From assembly GCA_021828105.1 (NCBI GenBank), contig JAKATG010000029.1, positions 1-64,000 of the forward strand: 64,000 nt of DNA, in the 5' to 3' direction. The position numbers were made by a program, and so were the translations under genes. Every line of letters begins with the position of its first letter. Positions within the stretch are counted from its first letter, which is position 1. The stretch comes from Taklimakanibacter sp021828105. Lineage in GTDB: Bacteria > Pseudomonadota > Alphaproteobacteria > Rhizobiales > Aestuariivirgaceae. The notes beneath the pieces were generated by a model. It was not told the origin of the DNA. It was given only the letters and a program-made list of their open reading frames with translations, and searched no databases. Below, piece by piece: positions 17,627-26,962 of this stretch.

Positions 17627-19114
17627 ATGACAACAAGCACGAAAGTGCGCAACCGCGTGTTGGGCCTGATGGCGTTCGGCCTTCTCGCTACGACGGCGCT
17701 CACCGCCAACTTCATGGTGACGCCATCGCTGCCGGTCCATGCTGAGACCAATCAGCAAGTGGCCCCGCAGGCGGGCTTCGCCGATCTCGCCGCCAAGGTG
17801 ATGCCAGCCGTGATCAGCGTCGAGGTCAACTTCGCCAATGTCGCCGACAATTCGGACGACAATGACGATGAGGACATGGGACGCGGCATGCCGAACCTCC
17901 CGCAGGACAGCCCGTTCCGCGACTTCTTCAACCAGTTCCCGCAGTTCCGCGATCAGTTCCCGCAAGGCGCCCCGCGCCAGCCGCGCGGCGGCGTCGCGCA
18001 AGGGTCGGGCTTCGTGATCACGGCCGACGGCTATGCCGTGACCAACAACCATGTCGTCGGCAAGGCCGACAAGGTGTCGGTGACCTTCAGCGACGGCCAG
18101 AAATACGACGCCAAGGTGATCGGCACCGATCCCAAGACCGATCTCGCTCTGATCAAGATCGAAGGCGGCAAGAGCTTCAATTATGTGAAGTTCTCCGACA
18201 AGGAGCCGCGCGTCGGCGACTGGGTCATGGCGGTCGGCAACCCCTTCGGCCTCGGCGGCACGGTGACGAGCGGCATCATCTCGGCCCGCGGCCGCGACAT
18301 CGGCTCGGGTCCGTATGACGACTTCCTGCAGATCGACGCCTCGATCAACAAGGGCAATTCCGGCGGCCCTGCCTTCAACCTCGACGGCGAGGTCATCGGC
18401 ATCAACACCGCCATCTACTCGCCCTCGGGCGGCAGCGTCGGCATCGGCTTCGCCATTCCGGCTGCGACCGCCAAGGAAGTGGTCGAAAGCCTCAGGACCA
18501 ACGGCGCGGTGACGCGCGGCTGGCTCGGCGTTCAGATCCAGCCGGTGACCGACGATATCGCCGAAGGCCTGGGCCTCACGGAGAAGAAAGGCGCGCTTGT
18601 CGCCGATGTGACGGAGAAGTCGCCCGCTCTGGCCGCCGGCATCAAGACCGGTGACACGATCGTCAAGGTCGGCAGCGACGAGGTGAGCGATCCGCGTGAT
18701 CTCGCCAAGAAGGTGGCGCGCTACACCCCGGGCAAGTCGGTCGAGGTCACCATCGTGCGCGATGGCAAGACCATGCAGATCCCGGTCGAGCTTGGCAAGA
18801 TGCCGGGCGACGACCAGGCCGCCAACACCAAGCCCTCCGAGCCTGAGCGCACGGGCCTTGCCGAGCTCGGCGTGCGCCTGGCGCCCGCCGAAGACGGCGC
18901 CGGCGTGAAGGTCATCGACGTGAAGCCCGGCAGCAGCGCCGATCAGCGCGGCATCCGTCCGGGCGATGTGATCCTCGAGGTCGCGGGCCGCGAGGTTCAT
19001 GAGCCGGCGGACGTGAAGTCGGCGCTGGCCTCGGTCAAGGGCAAGCGGATCGTCATGCTGGTCCGCTCCGGCGACAATCAGCGCTTCGTCGCACTGCCGG
19101 GCAACGAAGGATGA
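17627..19114 (+). CDS. degP: DegP/HtrA-type periplasmic serine protease
   Basis: A 495-residue Do-family protease for periplasmic protein quality control. A Sec signal peptide precedes a trypsin-like domain with catalytic His142 (TNNHVVG), Asp172 (KTDLALIK) and Ser245 (GNSGGPAF), followed by two PDZ domains (roughly residues 285-375 and 405-490). An acidic Asn/Asp-rich insertion and a Phe/Pro/Gln-rich stretch (residues ~75-120) correspond to the loop region before the protease core. ATG 17627 follows AAGGAG at 17615-17620. It sits directly upstream of a two-component system that may sense envelope stress, but a strong terminator separates them. MucD/DegQ would be equally valid names. Confidence 0.95.
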   Translation: MTTSTKVRNRVLGLMAFGLLATTALTANFMVTPSLPVHAETNQQVAPQAGFADLAAKVMPAVISVEVNFANVADNSDDNDDEDMGRGMPNLPQDSPFRDFFNQFPQFRDQFPQGAPRQPRGGVAQGSGFVITADGYAVTNNHVVGKADKVSVTFSDGQKYDAKVIGTDPKTDLALIKIEGGKSFNYVKFSDKEPRVGDWVMAVGNPFGLGGTVTSGIISARGRDIGSGPYDDFLQIDASINKGNSGGPAFNLDGEVIGINTAIYSPSGGSVGIGFAIPAATAKEVVESLRTNGAVTRGWLGVQIQPVTDDIAEGLGLTEKKGALVADVTEKSPALAAGIKTGDTIVKVGSDEVSDPRDLAKKVARYTPGKSVEVTIVRDGKTMQIPVELGKMPGDDQAANTKPSEPERTGLAELGVRLAPAEDGAGVKVIDVKPGSSADQRGIRPGDVILEVAGREVHEPADVKSALASVKGKRIVMLVRSGDNQRFVALPGNEG

Positions 19115-19177
19115 GACAGCGTCTCGTGCGACGCTTGGATGTCACACTCTCCCCCGCTCCCGTGTGACATTCCAGAC

Positions 19178-19216
19178 GCGGAGACAGGGCAACCCCCTGT
19201 CTCCGCGGCCTGTTTT
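19178..19216 (+). terminator. Rho-independent terminator after degP
   Basis: GCGGAGACAGGG (19178-19189) pairs perfectly over 12 bp with CCCTGTCTCCGC (19195-19206) across a 5-nt loop, followed by GGCCTGTTTT. A separate 9-bp perfect hairpin, ATGTCACAC (19139-19147) with GTGTGACAT (19162-19170), lies just upstream and may protect or help end the degP transcript. Confidence 0.8.
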
Positions 19217-19256
19217 CGGCCTTCGAGTTTGAGGGCTTTTCCCGAGGACTAAAGTC

Positions 19257-19991
19257 ATGCAACTTATGACGAATGGAACCACCAAGCCTGCAGTTACCGC
19301 CCGTGATTCGGACCATATGCGCATCCTGGTGATCGAGGATGACCGCGAGGCCGCCACCTGGCTGCTCAAGGGCCTGACCGAAAGCGGTCACGTGGCCGAT
19401 CATGCCGCCGATGGCGAGCAGGGCCTGGCCCTTGCGCGCGAGAAGGTGCACGACGTGCTGATCGTCGACCGCATGCTGCCCAAGATGGACGGCCTCACCA
19501 TCATCAAGACCTTGCGCGCCGAAGGCGTGACCGCGCCGGTGCTCATCCTGAGCGCGCTCGGCGACGTCGACGAACGGGTCAAGGGCCTCAGGGCCGGCGG
19601 CGATGACTATCTCGCCAAGCCCTATTCTTTCTCCGAGCTGCTCGCCCGCATCGAAGGCCTGTCGCGGCGGCGCCATCAGGAGCCGCAGCAGACGAAGCTC
19701 AAGGCCGCCGATCTCGAGATGGATCTCCTCGCCCGCACGGTGACGCGCTCCGGGCGCCCGATCCTGCTGCAGCCGCGCGAATTCAAGCTGCTCGAATATC
19801 TGATGCGCAATGCCGGCCATGTGGTCACCCGCACCATGCTGCTCGAGAATGTCTGGGACTATCATTTCGACCCGCAGACCAATGTCATCGACGTGCATGT
19901 CTCGCGTCTGCGCGCCAAGATCGACAAGGGGTTCGATGAGCCGATCCTGCAGACCGTGCGCGGGGCCGGATACATGCTTCGTGCATCATAG
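19257..19991 (+). CDS. OmpR/PhoB-family response regulator
   Basis: A 244-residue transcriptional regulator. The receiver domain (residues ~21-135) has the acidic pair (IEDD, residues 26-29), phosphoacceptor Asp71 (IVDRMLPKMDG) and the conserved Lys in LAKPYSF. A winged-helix DNA-binding domain follows (LLQPREFKLLEYLM, then VHVSRLRAKID, then VRGAGYML). ATG 19257 has GAGGA at 19244-19248, giving a 20-residue extension before the receiver fold. An internal ATG at 19317 lacks a ribosome binding site. The partner kinase starts 54 nt downstream. Target genes are unknown. The upstream degP is a plausible one by position. Confidence 0.93.
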   Translation: MQLMTNGTTKPAVTARDSDHMRILVIEDDREAATWLLKGLTESGHVADHAADGEQGLALAREKVHDVLIVDRMLPKMDGLTIIKTLRAEGVTAPVLILSALGDVDERVKGLRAGGDDYLAKPYSFSELLARIEGLSRRRHQEPQQTKLKAADLEMDLLARTVTRSGRPILLQPREFKLLEYLMRNAGHVVTRTMLLENVWDYHFDPQTNVIDVHVSRLRAKIDKGFDEPILQTVRGAGYMLRAS

Positions 19992-20045
19992 CCGGCGGAG
20001 GCGGGGACATCGGTCTTTCGCGCCGCTCCGGCAAAGAAGAGATTC

Positions 20046-21482
20046 ATGAACCCGCAACCCGCCAGCCCGGACAACAGCCATTCGAGCCTCTGGAAGCTGT
20101 TCCGCACCTCGACTTTCCGGCTGTCCGCTCTCTATCTCATCGTCTTCATCCTCTCGGCCGGCGCCATCCTCGGCCATATCTACTGGAACACCGCGGGCCT
20201 CCTCGAGCGGCAGACCGACGATACGATCATCGCCGAGGTCCAGGGCCTCGCCGATCAGTATCGCATCAGGGGCGTCACCGGCGTGCTCGACACGATCCAC
20301 CGGCGCAGCCGCGACGATACCGGCTCGATCTATCTGCTGACGACGCCTGAGGGCGTGCGCGCCGCGGGTAATCTCGTCTCGGTACCGGACGAGGTCGCCG
20401 TGGAAAATTCGGGCTGGACCGAATTCCCCTTCAATGTGAAGACCTCGACCGGCATGGAGCCGCATCGGGCGCGCGCCTACTACACGGCATTGCCCGGCGG
20501 CAATGTGCTGGTGGTCGGCCGCGATATCGAGACCATGCGGCAATTCGCGACCATCATCCGCACCACGCTGATCACCAGCATATTGATCGCGCTCGCGCTG
20601 GGCATTGGCGGCGGCCTCTTGACCAGCCGGAATTTCCTGCGCCGCGTCGATGCCATTACCGGCGCCAGCCGCTCCATCATGCGGGGCGACCTCTCGGGGC
20701 GCATGCCGGTCAAAGGCACGGGTGATGAGCTCGACCGCCTGGCCCAGTCGCTCAACCAGATGCTCGACCAGATCGAGCGCCTGATGCGCGGCATGCAGGA
20801 AGTGTCGAGCAATGTCGCGCATGACTTGAGAACGCCTCTGACGCGCATCAAGGCGCGCGCCGAGTCGGCCCTGCGCTCCGGCGCGGAAGGCGACTTCAAG
20901 GCGGCGCTCGAGCGGACGATCGATGAGTCCGACCGCCTGCTGCAGACCTTCAACGCCCTGCTTTCAATCGCCAAGGCGGAATCGGGCCAGCCGCGCGAAG
21001 GCCTGCAGCCGATCGATGCCGCCATCATCCTCAACGAAGTCGCCGAGCTTTATGGGCCCTTCGCCGAGGATCTGGGCGGCAGCCTCACCACCGATATCGA
21101 AGGGTCTCTCGACATCCGCGCCAATCGCCAGCTTCTCGCCCAGGCGATCAGCAATCTCGTCGACAATGCGCTGAAATACGGCGAGTCGCCGGCAAGCGGA
21201 GCACCGGAAATCCGGCTGACCGGCCGCAACGACGGCCATGACGTGGTGATCACGATCGCAGATCGCGGCCGCGGCATCGAGCCCAAGGACCGCGAGCATG
21301 TGCTCCAGCGCTTCGTGCGTCTCGACGAAAGCCGCTCCAAGCCCGGCAATGGCCTGGGCTTGAGCCTCGTCGCCGGCGTCATGAAGCTGCATGGCGGACA
21401 GGTGCTGCTCGAGGACAACGCGCCGGGCTTGCTGGTGAAGCTCATCCTGCCGCGGCTTGTGGCTGAAGAGGCGGCCGGTTAG
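20046..21482 (+). CDS. Two-component sensor histidine kinase
   Basis: A 478-residue membrane kinase, partner of the preceding regulator. Transmembrane helices lie at about residues 26-46 and 172-192, flanking a periplasmic sensor of ~125 residues with no recognisable fold. HAMP follows (residues ~193-246), then a HisKA domain with phospho-His259 (NVAHDLRTPL) and an HATPase_c domain with its N box (LVDNALKYG), G1 box (DRGRGI) and G2 box (GNGLGLSL). The sensor region is likely to detect an envelope signal, inferred only from the degP neighbour. Confidence 0.93.
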   Translation: MNPQPASPDNSHSSLWKLFRTSTFRLSALYLIVFILSAGAILGHIYWNTAGLLERQTDDTIIAEVQGLADQYRIRGVTGVLDTIHRRSRDDTGSIYLLTTPEGVRAAGNLVSVPDEVAVENSGWTEFPFNVKTSTGMEPHRARAYYTALPGGNVLVVGRDIETMRQFATIIRTTLITSILIALALGIGGGLLTSRNFLRRVDAITGASRSIMRGDLSGRMPVKGTGDELDRLAQSLNQMLDQIERLMRGMQEVSSNVAHDLRTPLTRIKARAESALRSGAEGDFKAALERTIDESDRLLQTFNALLSIAKAESGQPREGLQPIDAAIILNEVAELYGPFAEDLGGSLTTDIEGSLDIRANRQLLAQAISNLVDNALKYGESPASGAPEIRLTGRNDGHDVVITIADRGRGIEPKDREHVLQRFVRLDESRSKPGNGLGLSLVAGVMKLHGGQVLLEDNAPGLLVKLILPRLVAEEAAG

Positions 21483-21544
21483 CTCTTTACTTCAGCGAAA
21501 ATCGACGTACAAAGCCCGCCCCCGGGTGAGTGATGGAGGCGATG

Positions 21545-22345
21545 ATGACCGACCAGACCGACGTCGCGAAACATTGGGAGGCCAATGCCGAGACATGGAC
21601 GAAACATGCGCGCGCCGGCTTCGACGTCTATCGCGACGCGCTGAACACCCCGGCCTTTTTCGCCATGCTGCCGCCTGTCGCCGGTCTCCTGGGACTCGAC
21701 ATCGCCTGCGGCGAGGGCTCCAACACCAGGCTCCTCGCCCGGGCGGGCGCCAGGATGGACGCCATCGACATTGCGCCGACCTTCATCCGGCATGCTGAGG
21801 CCGAGGAGGAGGCTGATCCGCTCGGCATCACCTACAGGGTCGGGGACGGCATGGATCTGCCTTATGAGTCCTCATCTTTCGATTTCGCGACCTCGTTCAT
21901 GGCGCTCATGGACATGCCGGATCAGGGCCGGGTGCTCAGCGAGATCGCGCGCGTGCTCAAGCCCCAAGGCTTCCTCCAGTTTTCCATCCTGCATCCCTGC
22001 TTCGTCCCGCCCTACCGCAAGACCTTGCGCATGCCCGATGGCGAGGTGCGGGCGATCGAGATCGGCCGCTATTTCGATGCCATCGACGGCGAGGTCGAGC
22101 GCTGGTGGTTCTCGACGCTGCCGGAAGAAGAGCGCAGCGGCGTCGCGCCCTTCGCGGTGCCGCGCTTCCATCGCACCTTGAGCCAGTGGGTTAATCTCAT
22201 TTGCGGCGCCGGCCTGGTGATCGAGGAACTGGGCGAGCCCTGTGCCAGCCTCGAGCTCGCCAAGGCCGAGCCGGTCGTCGCCGACACGAGGGTGGCGCCG
22301 ATCTTCCTCCATGTCCGCGCTCGGAAGCCAGTAAATACCCGTTAA
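21545..22345 (+). CDS. Class I SAM-dependent methyltransferase
   Basis: A 266-residue protein with a Rossmann-type methyltransferase core: motif I LGLDIACGEGSNTRLLARAG (about residues 48-67), an acidic strand-2 residue (MDAIDIAP), and a later motif typical of Methyltransf_11 (FLQFSILHPCF). GGAGG (21535-21539) points to ATG 21545 over the GTG at 21530. The substrate cannot be inferred. The gene stands alone between the kinase and glnE. Confidence 0.85.
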   Translation: MTDQTDVAKHWEANAETWTKHARAGFDVYRDALNTPAFFAMLPPVAGLLGLDIACGEGSNTRLLARAGARMDAIDIAPTFIRHAEAEEEADPLGITYRVGDGMDLPYESSSFDFATSFMALMDMPDQGRVLSEIARVLKPQGFLQFSILHPCFVPPYRKTLRMPDGEVRAIEIGRYFDAIDGEVERWWFSTLPEEERSGVAPFAVPRFHRTLSQWVNLICGAGLVIEELGEPCASLELAKAEPVVADTRVAPIFLHVRARKPVNTR

Positions 22346-22397
22346 AACTACGGATTTCGGTTCCATCGGCTCGCCCGGCGCTCTAACATCCGCCGCC

Positions 22398-25304
22398 ATG
22401 ACGGGAGAGACCATCCATCCAATCGCGCAGATTCCGCCGCCGCTCGACCGGGACGCAGCGCAACGCGCCTGGGACCAGCTCCAACAGAGCGGCACATTCA
22501 TGGCCGCCTTCGAAGCGAGGCGCTCGCTGCTCGATGCGGTCTTTGGCGGCTCGCCCTTCCTGCGCGACCTCATTCTGCGCGATCCGCAATTCGCCGCCGA
22601 GAGCCTCTCGGGCGATCCGGAGCGAACGCTGGACATGCTGATTGCCGGCCTCAGCGCCGATGTGGCCGACGAGGCGGAACTGCGCCGCCTCTTGCGCGCG
22701 AGCCGCGCGCGGGCCGCGATGACGATCGCGCTCGCCGATATCGGTGGGCTGTGGTCGCTCGATCAAGTGACGGGGGCCCTGACGCGCTTCGCCGAGGCGG
22801 CGCTTGCGGCGGCGCTCAACTGGCTCCTGCGCGATGCCCAGCGCACCGGCAAGCTCACATCGCTCGATGCGAAGGATCCAGGTGCGGGCTCGGGCTACAC
22901 CATCCTCGGCATGGGCAAGTTCGGCGCCCATGAGCTCAACTATTCGAGCGATATCGACCTCATCGTCCTCTACGATCCAGAGACGCCCAAGCTCGCCGAC
23001 GGCGTCGATCCTTCGACCTTCTTCGTCCGCCTGACCAAGCGGCTGGTCGTGCTGCTGCAGGACATGACCGAGGACGGCTATGTCTTCCGCATCGATCTGA
23101 GACTGAGACCAGACCCGCGCGCAACGCAGATCGCGATATCGATCGAGGCGGCGGCGATCTATTACGAGAATATGGGCCAGAACTGGGAGCGCGCCGCGAT
23201 GATCAAGGCGCGCCCCGTCGCCGGCGATAGAGCGCTTGGCGAAGAATTCCTCGACCGCCTCGTTCCCTATATCTGGCGCAAATATCTCGATTTCGCCGCT
23301 ATCGCCGATGTGCAGTCGCTGAAGCGCCAGATCCATGCGGTGAAGGGCCATGGTACGATCGCGGTCCTGGGCCACAATATCAAGCTCGGCCGCGGCGGCA
23401 TCCGCGAGATCGAGTTCTTCGTGCAGACCCAGCAACTCATCGCCGGCGGCCGCAATCCGAAGCTGCGCGGCCGCCGCACGGTCGACATGCTGGGCCGCCT
23501 CGCCGAGGCGAAATGGATTTCACCCGAGGCGGCCGGGGAGCTGGCGCAAGCCTATCGCTTCCTGCGCGTGATCGAGCACCGTATCCAGATGGTGGCGGAC
23601 GAGCAGACCCATATGCTGCCCGAAGAGCAGCCCGCCTTCGACAGCCTGGCGCGCCTGTCCGGTTTCGCCGACCCGGCCGAATTCGAGACGAAATTGCGTA
23701 GCACCTTCGAGCTGGTGCAGGGCCATTATGCGGCATTGTTCAAGGATGCCGAGGATCTCGGGACCGAGGCGGGAAGCCTCGTCTTCACCGGCGGACGCGA
23801 CGATCCGGAAACGCTCGAGACCCTGACCCGCATGGGCTTCAAGCGGGCGAGCGAGATCGCCGCGATGGTCAGGAGCTGGCATTTCGGCCGCTATGGCGCG
23901 ACCCGGAGCGCCAGGGCCCGCGAGCTTCTGACCGAGATCATGCCGGCGCTCTTGACCTCGCTCGCCAAGAGCGGCGATGCCGACCAGGCCTTCATCGCCT
24001 TCGACCGCTTCCTCGCCGGGCTTCCGGCCGGCGTGCAGCTTTTCTCGCTACTCAAGTCCAATCCGGGGCTGCTCGATCTCATCGGCACCATCCTCGGTAC
24101 GGCGCCGCGCCTCGCCGAGGAATTGAGCCACCGCCCGAAAGTCCTCGACGCCGTGCTCGATCCGGGCTTCTTCGGAGCACTACCCAAGGCCGAGGAAATT
24201 GCCGCACTGCTTGCCGCGGCGATACCGCCCGAAACCGAGCTCGATGACGCGATCGATCGCGTGCGCGTCGTGGCCAAGGAACAGGCCTTTCGTATCGGCG
24301 TGCGGATCCTGTCCGAGACGGTAAGTGCCGCCGATGCGGGCGGCGCCTTCTCCGATCTGGCCGATGTCGTACTGGCTCAGCTGCACGACACGGTGACCAG
24401 AAAGATGGTACGCCGTCATGGCCGCGTGACCGGAGGCCGCAGCGCCGTCATTGCCATGGGCAAGCTTGGCGGCCGCGAGATGACGGCGGGGTCCGATCTC
24501 GATCTGGTCCTGATTTTCGATCACGACGAAGAGGCCGAGATGTCGGACGGCAAACGTCCACTTTCACCCGGCCAGTACTTCACCCGCTTTACCCAGCGCC
24601 TGATCAATGCGGTGACGGCGCCGACCGCAGAGGGTGTCCTCTATGAGGTGGATATGCGCTTGCGACCCTCCGGCAATAAGGGCCCGGTGGCGACGAGCCT
24701 TGTGAGCTTCAGGCATTATCACCGCGATCATGCCTGGACCTGGGAAAGCCTGGCGCTCACGCGCGCGCGTGTCGTCGCCGGCGATGCGAGCCTTGCCGAT
24801 GACCTCAAGCGGGTCATCGCGGAAGATCTGTGCCGATCGCGCGACAAGGCGAAGGTCACGGCCGATGTCGTCGACATGCGCCGGCTGATGCTGAAGGAGA
24901 ATGCGCCCTATGGACTCTGGGACATCAAGCGGGCGCGGGGCGGGCTCGTCGATATCGAATTCATCGCGCAATACCTGCAGATCATCCATGCGCATGACGC
25001 GCCGGAGATTCTCCATACAACGACCTACCGCGCCTTGGAGAAGCTGATCGCCACGCGTCTCCTGGGCGAGGCGGAGGGGCGGGTGCTCAGGGAGGCCTGC
25101 CTCCTCTATCAGCGCCTGACCCAGGTCCTGAGGCTCTGCGTCACCGGCCCCTACGATCCGCGAAAAGTTCCCTCGGGCCTCAACCGCATCGTCGCCAGCG
25201 CCACCACCGCCCCCGATATCGGTTCCGCCGAGGCTCTTCTGGCCGAGATGCAAGCCCAGGTGGCGGCGGTGTTTTCGAGGATTGTCGGACCACTCGACAA
25301 TTAA
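22398..25304 (+). CDS. glnE: Glutamine synthetase adenylyltransferase/deadenylase
   Basis: A 968-residue bifunctional enzyme that adenylylates and deadenylylates glutamine synthetase in response to PII, controlling nitrogen assimilation. Two nucleotidyltransferase domains are present with the duplicated signature: GMGKFGAHELNYSSDIDL from about residue 171 and AMGKLGGREMTAGSDLDL from about residue 686. Each is followed by helical GlnD-like regulatory regions. Length agrees with the family (~950-990). It is preceded by a 52-nt gap and appears monocistronic. Confidence 0.97.
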   Translation: MTGETIHPIAQIPPPLDRDAAQRAWDQLQQSGTFMAAFEARRSLLDAVFGGSPFLRDLILRDPQFAAESLSGDPERTLDMLIAGLSADVADEAELRRLLRASRARAAMTIALADIGGLWSLDQVTGALTRFAEAALAAALNWLLRDAQRTGKLTSLDAKDPGAGSGYTILGMGKFGAHELNYSSDIDLIVLYDPETPKLADGVDPSTFFVRLTKRLVVLLQDMTEDGYVFRIDLRLRPDPRATQIAISIEAAAIYYENMGQNWERAAMIKARPVAGDRALGEEFLDRLVPYIWRKYLDFAAIADVQSLKRQIHAVKGHGTIAVLGHNIKLGRGGIREIEFFVQTQQLIAGGRNPKLRGRRTVDMLGRLAEAKWISPEAAGELAQAYRFLRVIEHRIQMVADEQTHMLPEEQPAFDSLARLSGFADPAEFETKLRSTFELVQGHYAALFKDAEDLGTEAGSLVFTGGRDDPETLETLTRMGFKRASEIAAMVRSWHFGRYGATRSARARELLTEIMPALLTSLAKSGDADQAFIAFDRFLAGLPAGVQLFSLLKSNPGLLDLIGTILGTAPRLAEELSHRPKVLDAVLDPGFFGALPKAEEIAALLAAAIPPETELDDAIDRVRVVAKEQAFRIGVRILSETVSAADAGGAFSDLADVVLAQLHDTVTRKMVRRHGRVTGGRSAVIAMGKLGGREMTAGSDLDLVLIFDHDEEAEMSDGKRPLSPGQYFTRFTQRLINAVTAPTAEGVLYEVDMRLRPSGNKGPVATSLVSFRHYHRDHAWTWESLALTRARVVAGDASLADDLKRVIAEDLCRSRDKAKVTADVVDMRRLMLKENAPYGLWDIKRARGGLVDIEFIAQYLQIIHAHDAPEILHTTTYRALEKLIATRLLGEAEGRVLREACLLYQRLTQVLRLCVTGPYDPRKVPSGLNRIVASATTAPDIGSAEALLAEMQAQVAAVFSRIVGPLDN

Positions 25305-25385
25305 GGCGGAATCCAGCGACGGATATCACGATCTGTTCCGTCTTCGTTTCAGGGAGCTGATTCCCATCAAACTAGGGAGACTGAA

Positions 25386-25835
25386 ATGAAGCTTAACGCA
25401 GCTTGTGTTGCGGGGGCAGCCGCTTTGGTTCTGCTGGGGGCTGGCCATCTCGCTTTCGCCAATGAGCCATTCCTGCCGCGCTCGGAACGCTCTTTCGCGC
25501 GCCTCGACGCCGACAGCGACGGCAAGGTGACGGTGAACGAATGGAAGCCCAAGGCGGAGAAGCGGTTTCTGCGCCTCGATGACGACCATAATGGCACGGT
25601 GACGACGGCCGAGATCGACGCCTGGCTCAAGCGCGGCATCGACCGGCGCAAGGAGCGCATGCTGACCAGGCTCGACCAGAACAAGGACGGCAGCGTGACG
25701 CGTGACGAGGTTGACGCCTATATCGATGCTCTGTTCAATGGGGCGGACGGCGACAAGGACGGCAGCCTGACCTTGGTGGAGATTCGCGAGAACGCACCGA
25801 AGCGCGGCAGGCAGAGCGACGTCAAAGGAAACTGA
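25386..25835 (+). CDS. Secreted EF-hand calcium-binding protein
   Basis: A 149-residue protein with a signal peptide (cleavage near AFANEP) and four canonical EF-hand loops beginning at residues 41 (DADSDGKVTVNE), 65 (DDDHNGTVTTAE), 97 (DQNKDGSVTRDE) and 121 (DGDKDGSLTLVE). All keep Asp at positions 1, 3 and 5 or a close equivalent and Glu at position 12, except that position 5 of loop 2 is Asn. AGGGAGA precedes ATG 25386. It lies 28 nt before an ECF sigma factor gene, suggesting that periplasmic calcium binding and the sigma factor belong to one regulatory unit. Confidence 0.9.
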   Translation: MKLNAACVAGAAALVLLGAGHLAFANEPFLPRSERSFARLDADSDGKVTVNEWKPKAEKRFLRLDDDHNGTVTTAEIDAWLKRGIDRRKERMLTRLDQNKDGSVTRDEVDAYIDALFNGADGDKDGSLTLVEIRENAPKRGRQSDVKGN

Positions 25836-25863
25836 TGATGGGCCGGCATGAGTTGAGACATCC

Positions 25864-26493
25864 ATGCTCGGCGAAAGGAAGCGACCGGAAGACGTGTCGG
25901 CACGCAACACTGAGACTGACCTGTCCGCCGACCCGGACAGTGCGCTCCTCGCTGCTGCCGCGGCCGGCGATGAGAAGGCGTTCGCCGGTCTGGTCGAACG
26001 GCATTACGACATAATCTACCGCGTGGTCTGGCGAGTCACGTCAGGCCACGCGGATACCGAGGACATGGTGCAGGAAGCCTTTCTGAAGTTGTGGAATAAC
26101 CCGGCGCAGGTGCGCCATGGGGCGGCCCTCAGAGGCTGGCTCATGCGCGTCGCGACCAATCTCGCCATCGACCGGGCGCGCCGCAAGCAGGCTTCCAATA
26201 TCGACGATCAACCGGAGATCGCCGCTTCCGGGCCCGATGCGCTGGACCAGGTCCTGGGCGACCGGTCGGCCCATGAGATTAATTCCGCTCTGGCACGCCT
26301 GCCGGAGCGACAGCGTTTGGCCCTCTCACTCGTCTATTTCGAGAGTATGAGCAATATTGAGGCGGCTGCGGCCCTGGAGATCAGCGTCGAGGCGGTGGAA
26401 TCGCTCCTGGCGCGGGGCCGCCGGGCGCTGAAAGCCGATCTCAAGGACCGCTGGCGCGACCTCCTTGCCGATATCGGCGAGATAAGCCAATGA
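25864..26493 (+). CDS. ECF-type RNA polymerase sigma factor
   Basis: A 209-residue sigma-70 family protein of the extracytoplasmic function group. Region 2 covers about residues 35-105 (LVERHYDIIYRVVWRV, then DTEDMVQEAFLKLW) and region 4 about residues 137-195 (LARLPERQRLALSLVYFESM, then VEAVESLLARGRRALK). The N-terminal ~25 residues are variable. It is followed by a membrane protein that looks like its anti-sigma factor and by a periplasmic sensor-like protein. No promoter consensus could be assigned. Confidence 0.92.
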   Translation: MLGERKRPEDVSARNTETDLSADPDSALLAAAAAGDEKAFAGLVERHYDIIYRVVWRVTSGHADTEDMVQEAFLKLWNNPAQVRHGAALRGWLMRVATNLAIDRARRKQASNIDDQPEIAASGPDALDQVLGDRSAHEINSALARLPERQRLALSLVYFESMSNIEAAAALEISVEAVESLLARGRRALKADLKDRWRDLLADIGEISQ

Positions 26494-26503
26494 GGAAGAC
26501 GTT

Positions 26504-26962
26504 ATGGACGCGATGAGGACGAGACTGAGGGAAGTTCTGGCCGCCTATGGCGCGAACCCGGCCCGCTGGCCCGTCTCCGAGCGCGACCGGCTCATGGCGC
26601 TCGTCGAAAGGGAGCCCGAGCTCCTGGCCGAGGCGCGCGAGATCGACCAGGTGCTGGCCCGGGCGAGGGCCAAGGCGCCGGAGGTGCCAGCCGGCGCCGC
26701 CGCCCGGCTCCTGGCGCGGGCAGGGCAGCAAAAGCCGCAAGGGACGGTCGTTCCTTTCGACCAGGCCCGGGCAAGGCCCCGGCCCTCGATCTGGACCTGG
26801 GGGGCGGCTGCGGCGCTCGCCGCGTCCTTCGGCCTCGGCATCTTCCTCGGCACCACGAATTTCGCCGCCCGCTTCGGCGACAGCGAGGTGGTCGAGATCG
26901 ACGATCCGATCGTGCTGACCGGCATCGACGATGCGACCGACCTGCTCGAGGGCGAGAGCTGA
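26504..26962 (+). CDS. Putative anti-sigma factor, single-pass membrane protein
   Basis: A 152-residue protein with a charged cytoplasmic N-terminus containing the YGANPARWPVSERDRL pattern common in alphaproteobacterial anti-sigma-like proteins encoded after ECF genes, one membrane helix around residues 97-117 (WGAAAALAASFGLGIFLG) and a short acidic periplasmic tail. It starts 10 nt after the sigma factor stop and shares one base with the next gene. Its role as an anti-sigma factor is inferred from position and topology. Confidence 0.75.
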   Translation: MDAMRTRLREVLAAYGANPARWPVSERDRLMALVEREPELLAEAREIDQVLARARAKAPEVPAGAAARLLARAGQQKPQGTVVPFDQARARPRPSIWTWGAAAALAASFGLGIFLGTTNFAARFGDSEVVEIDDPIVLTGIDDATDLLEGES

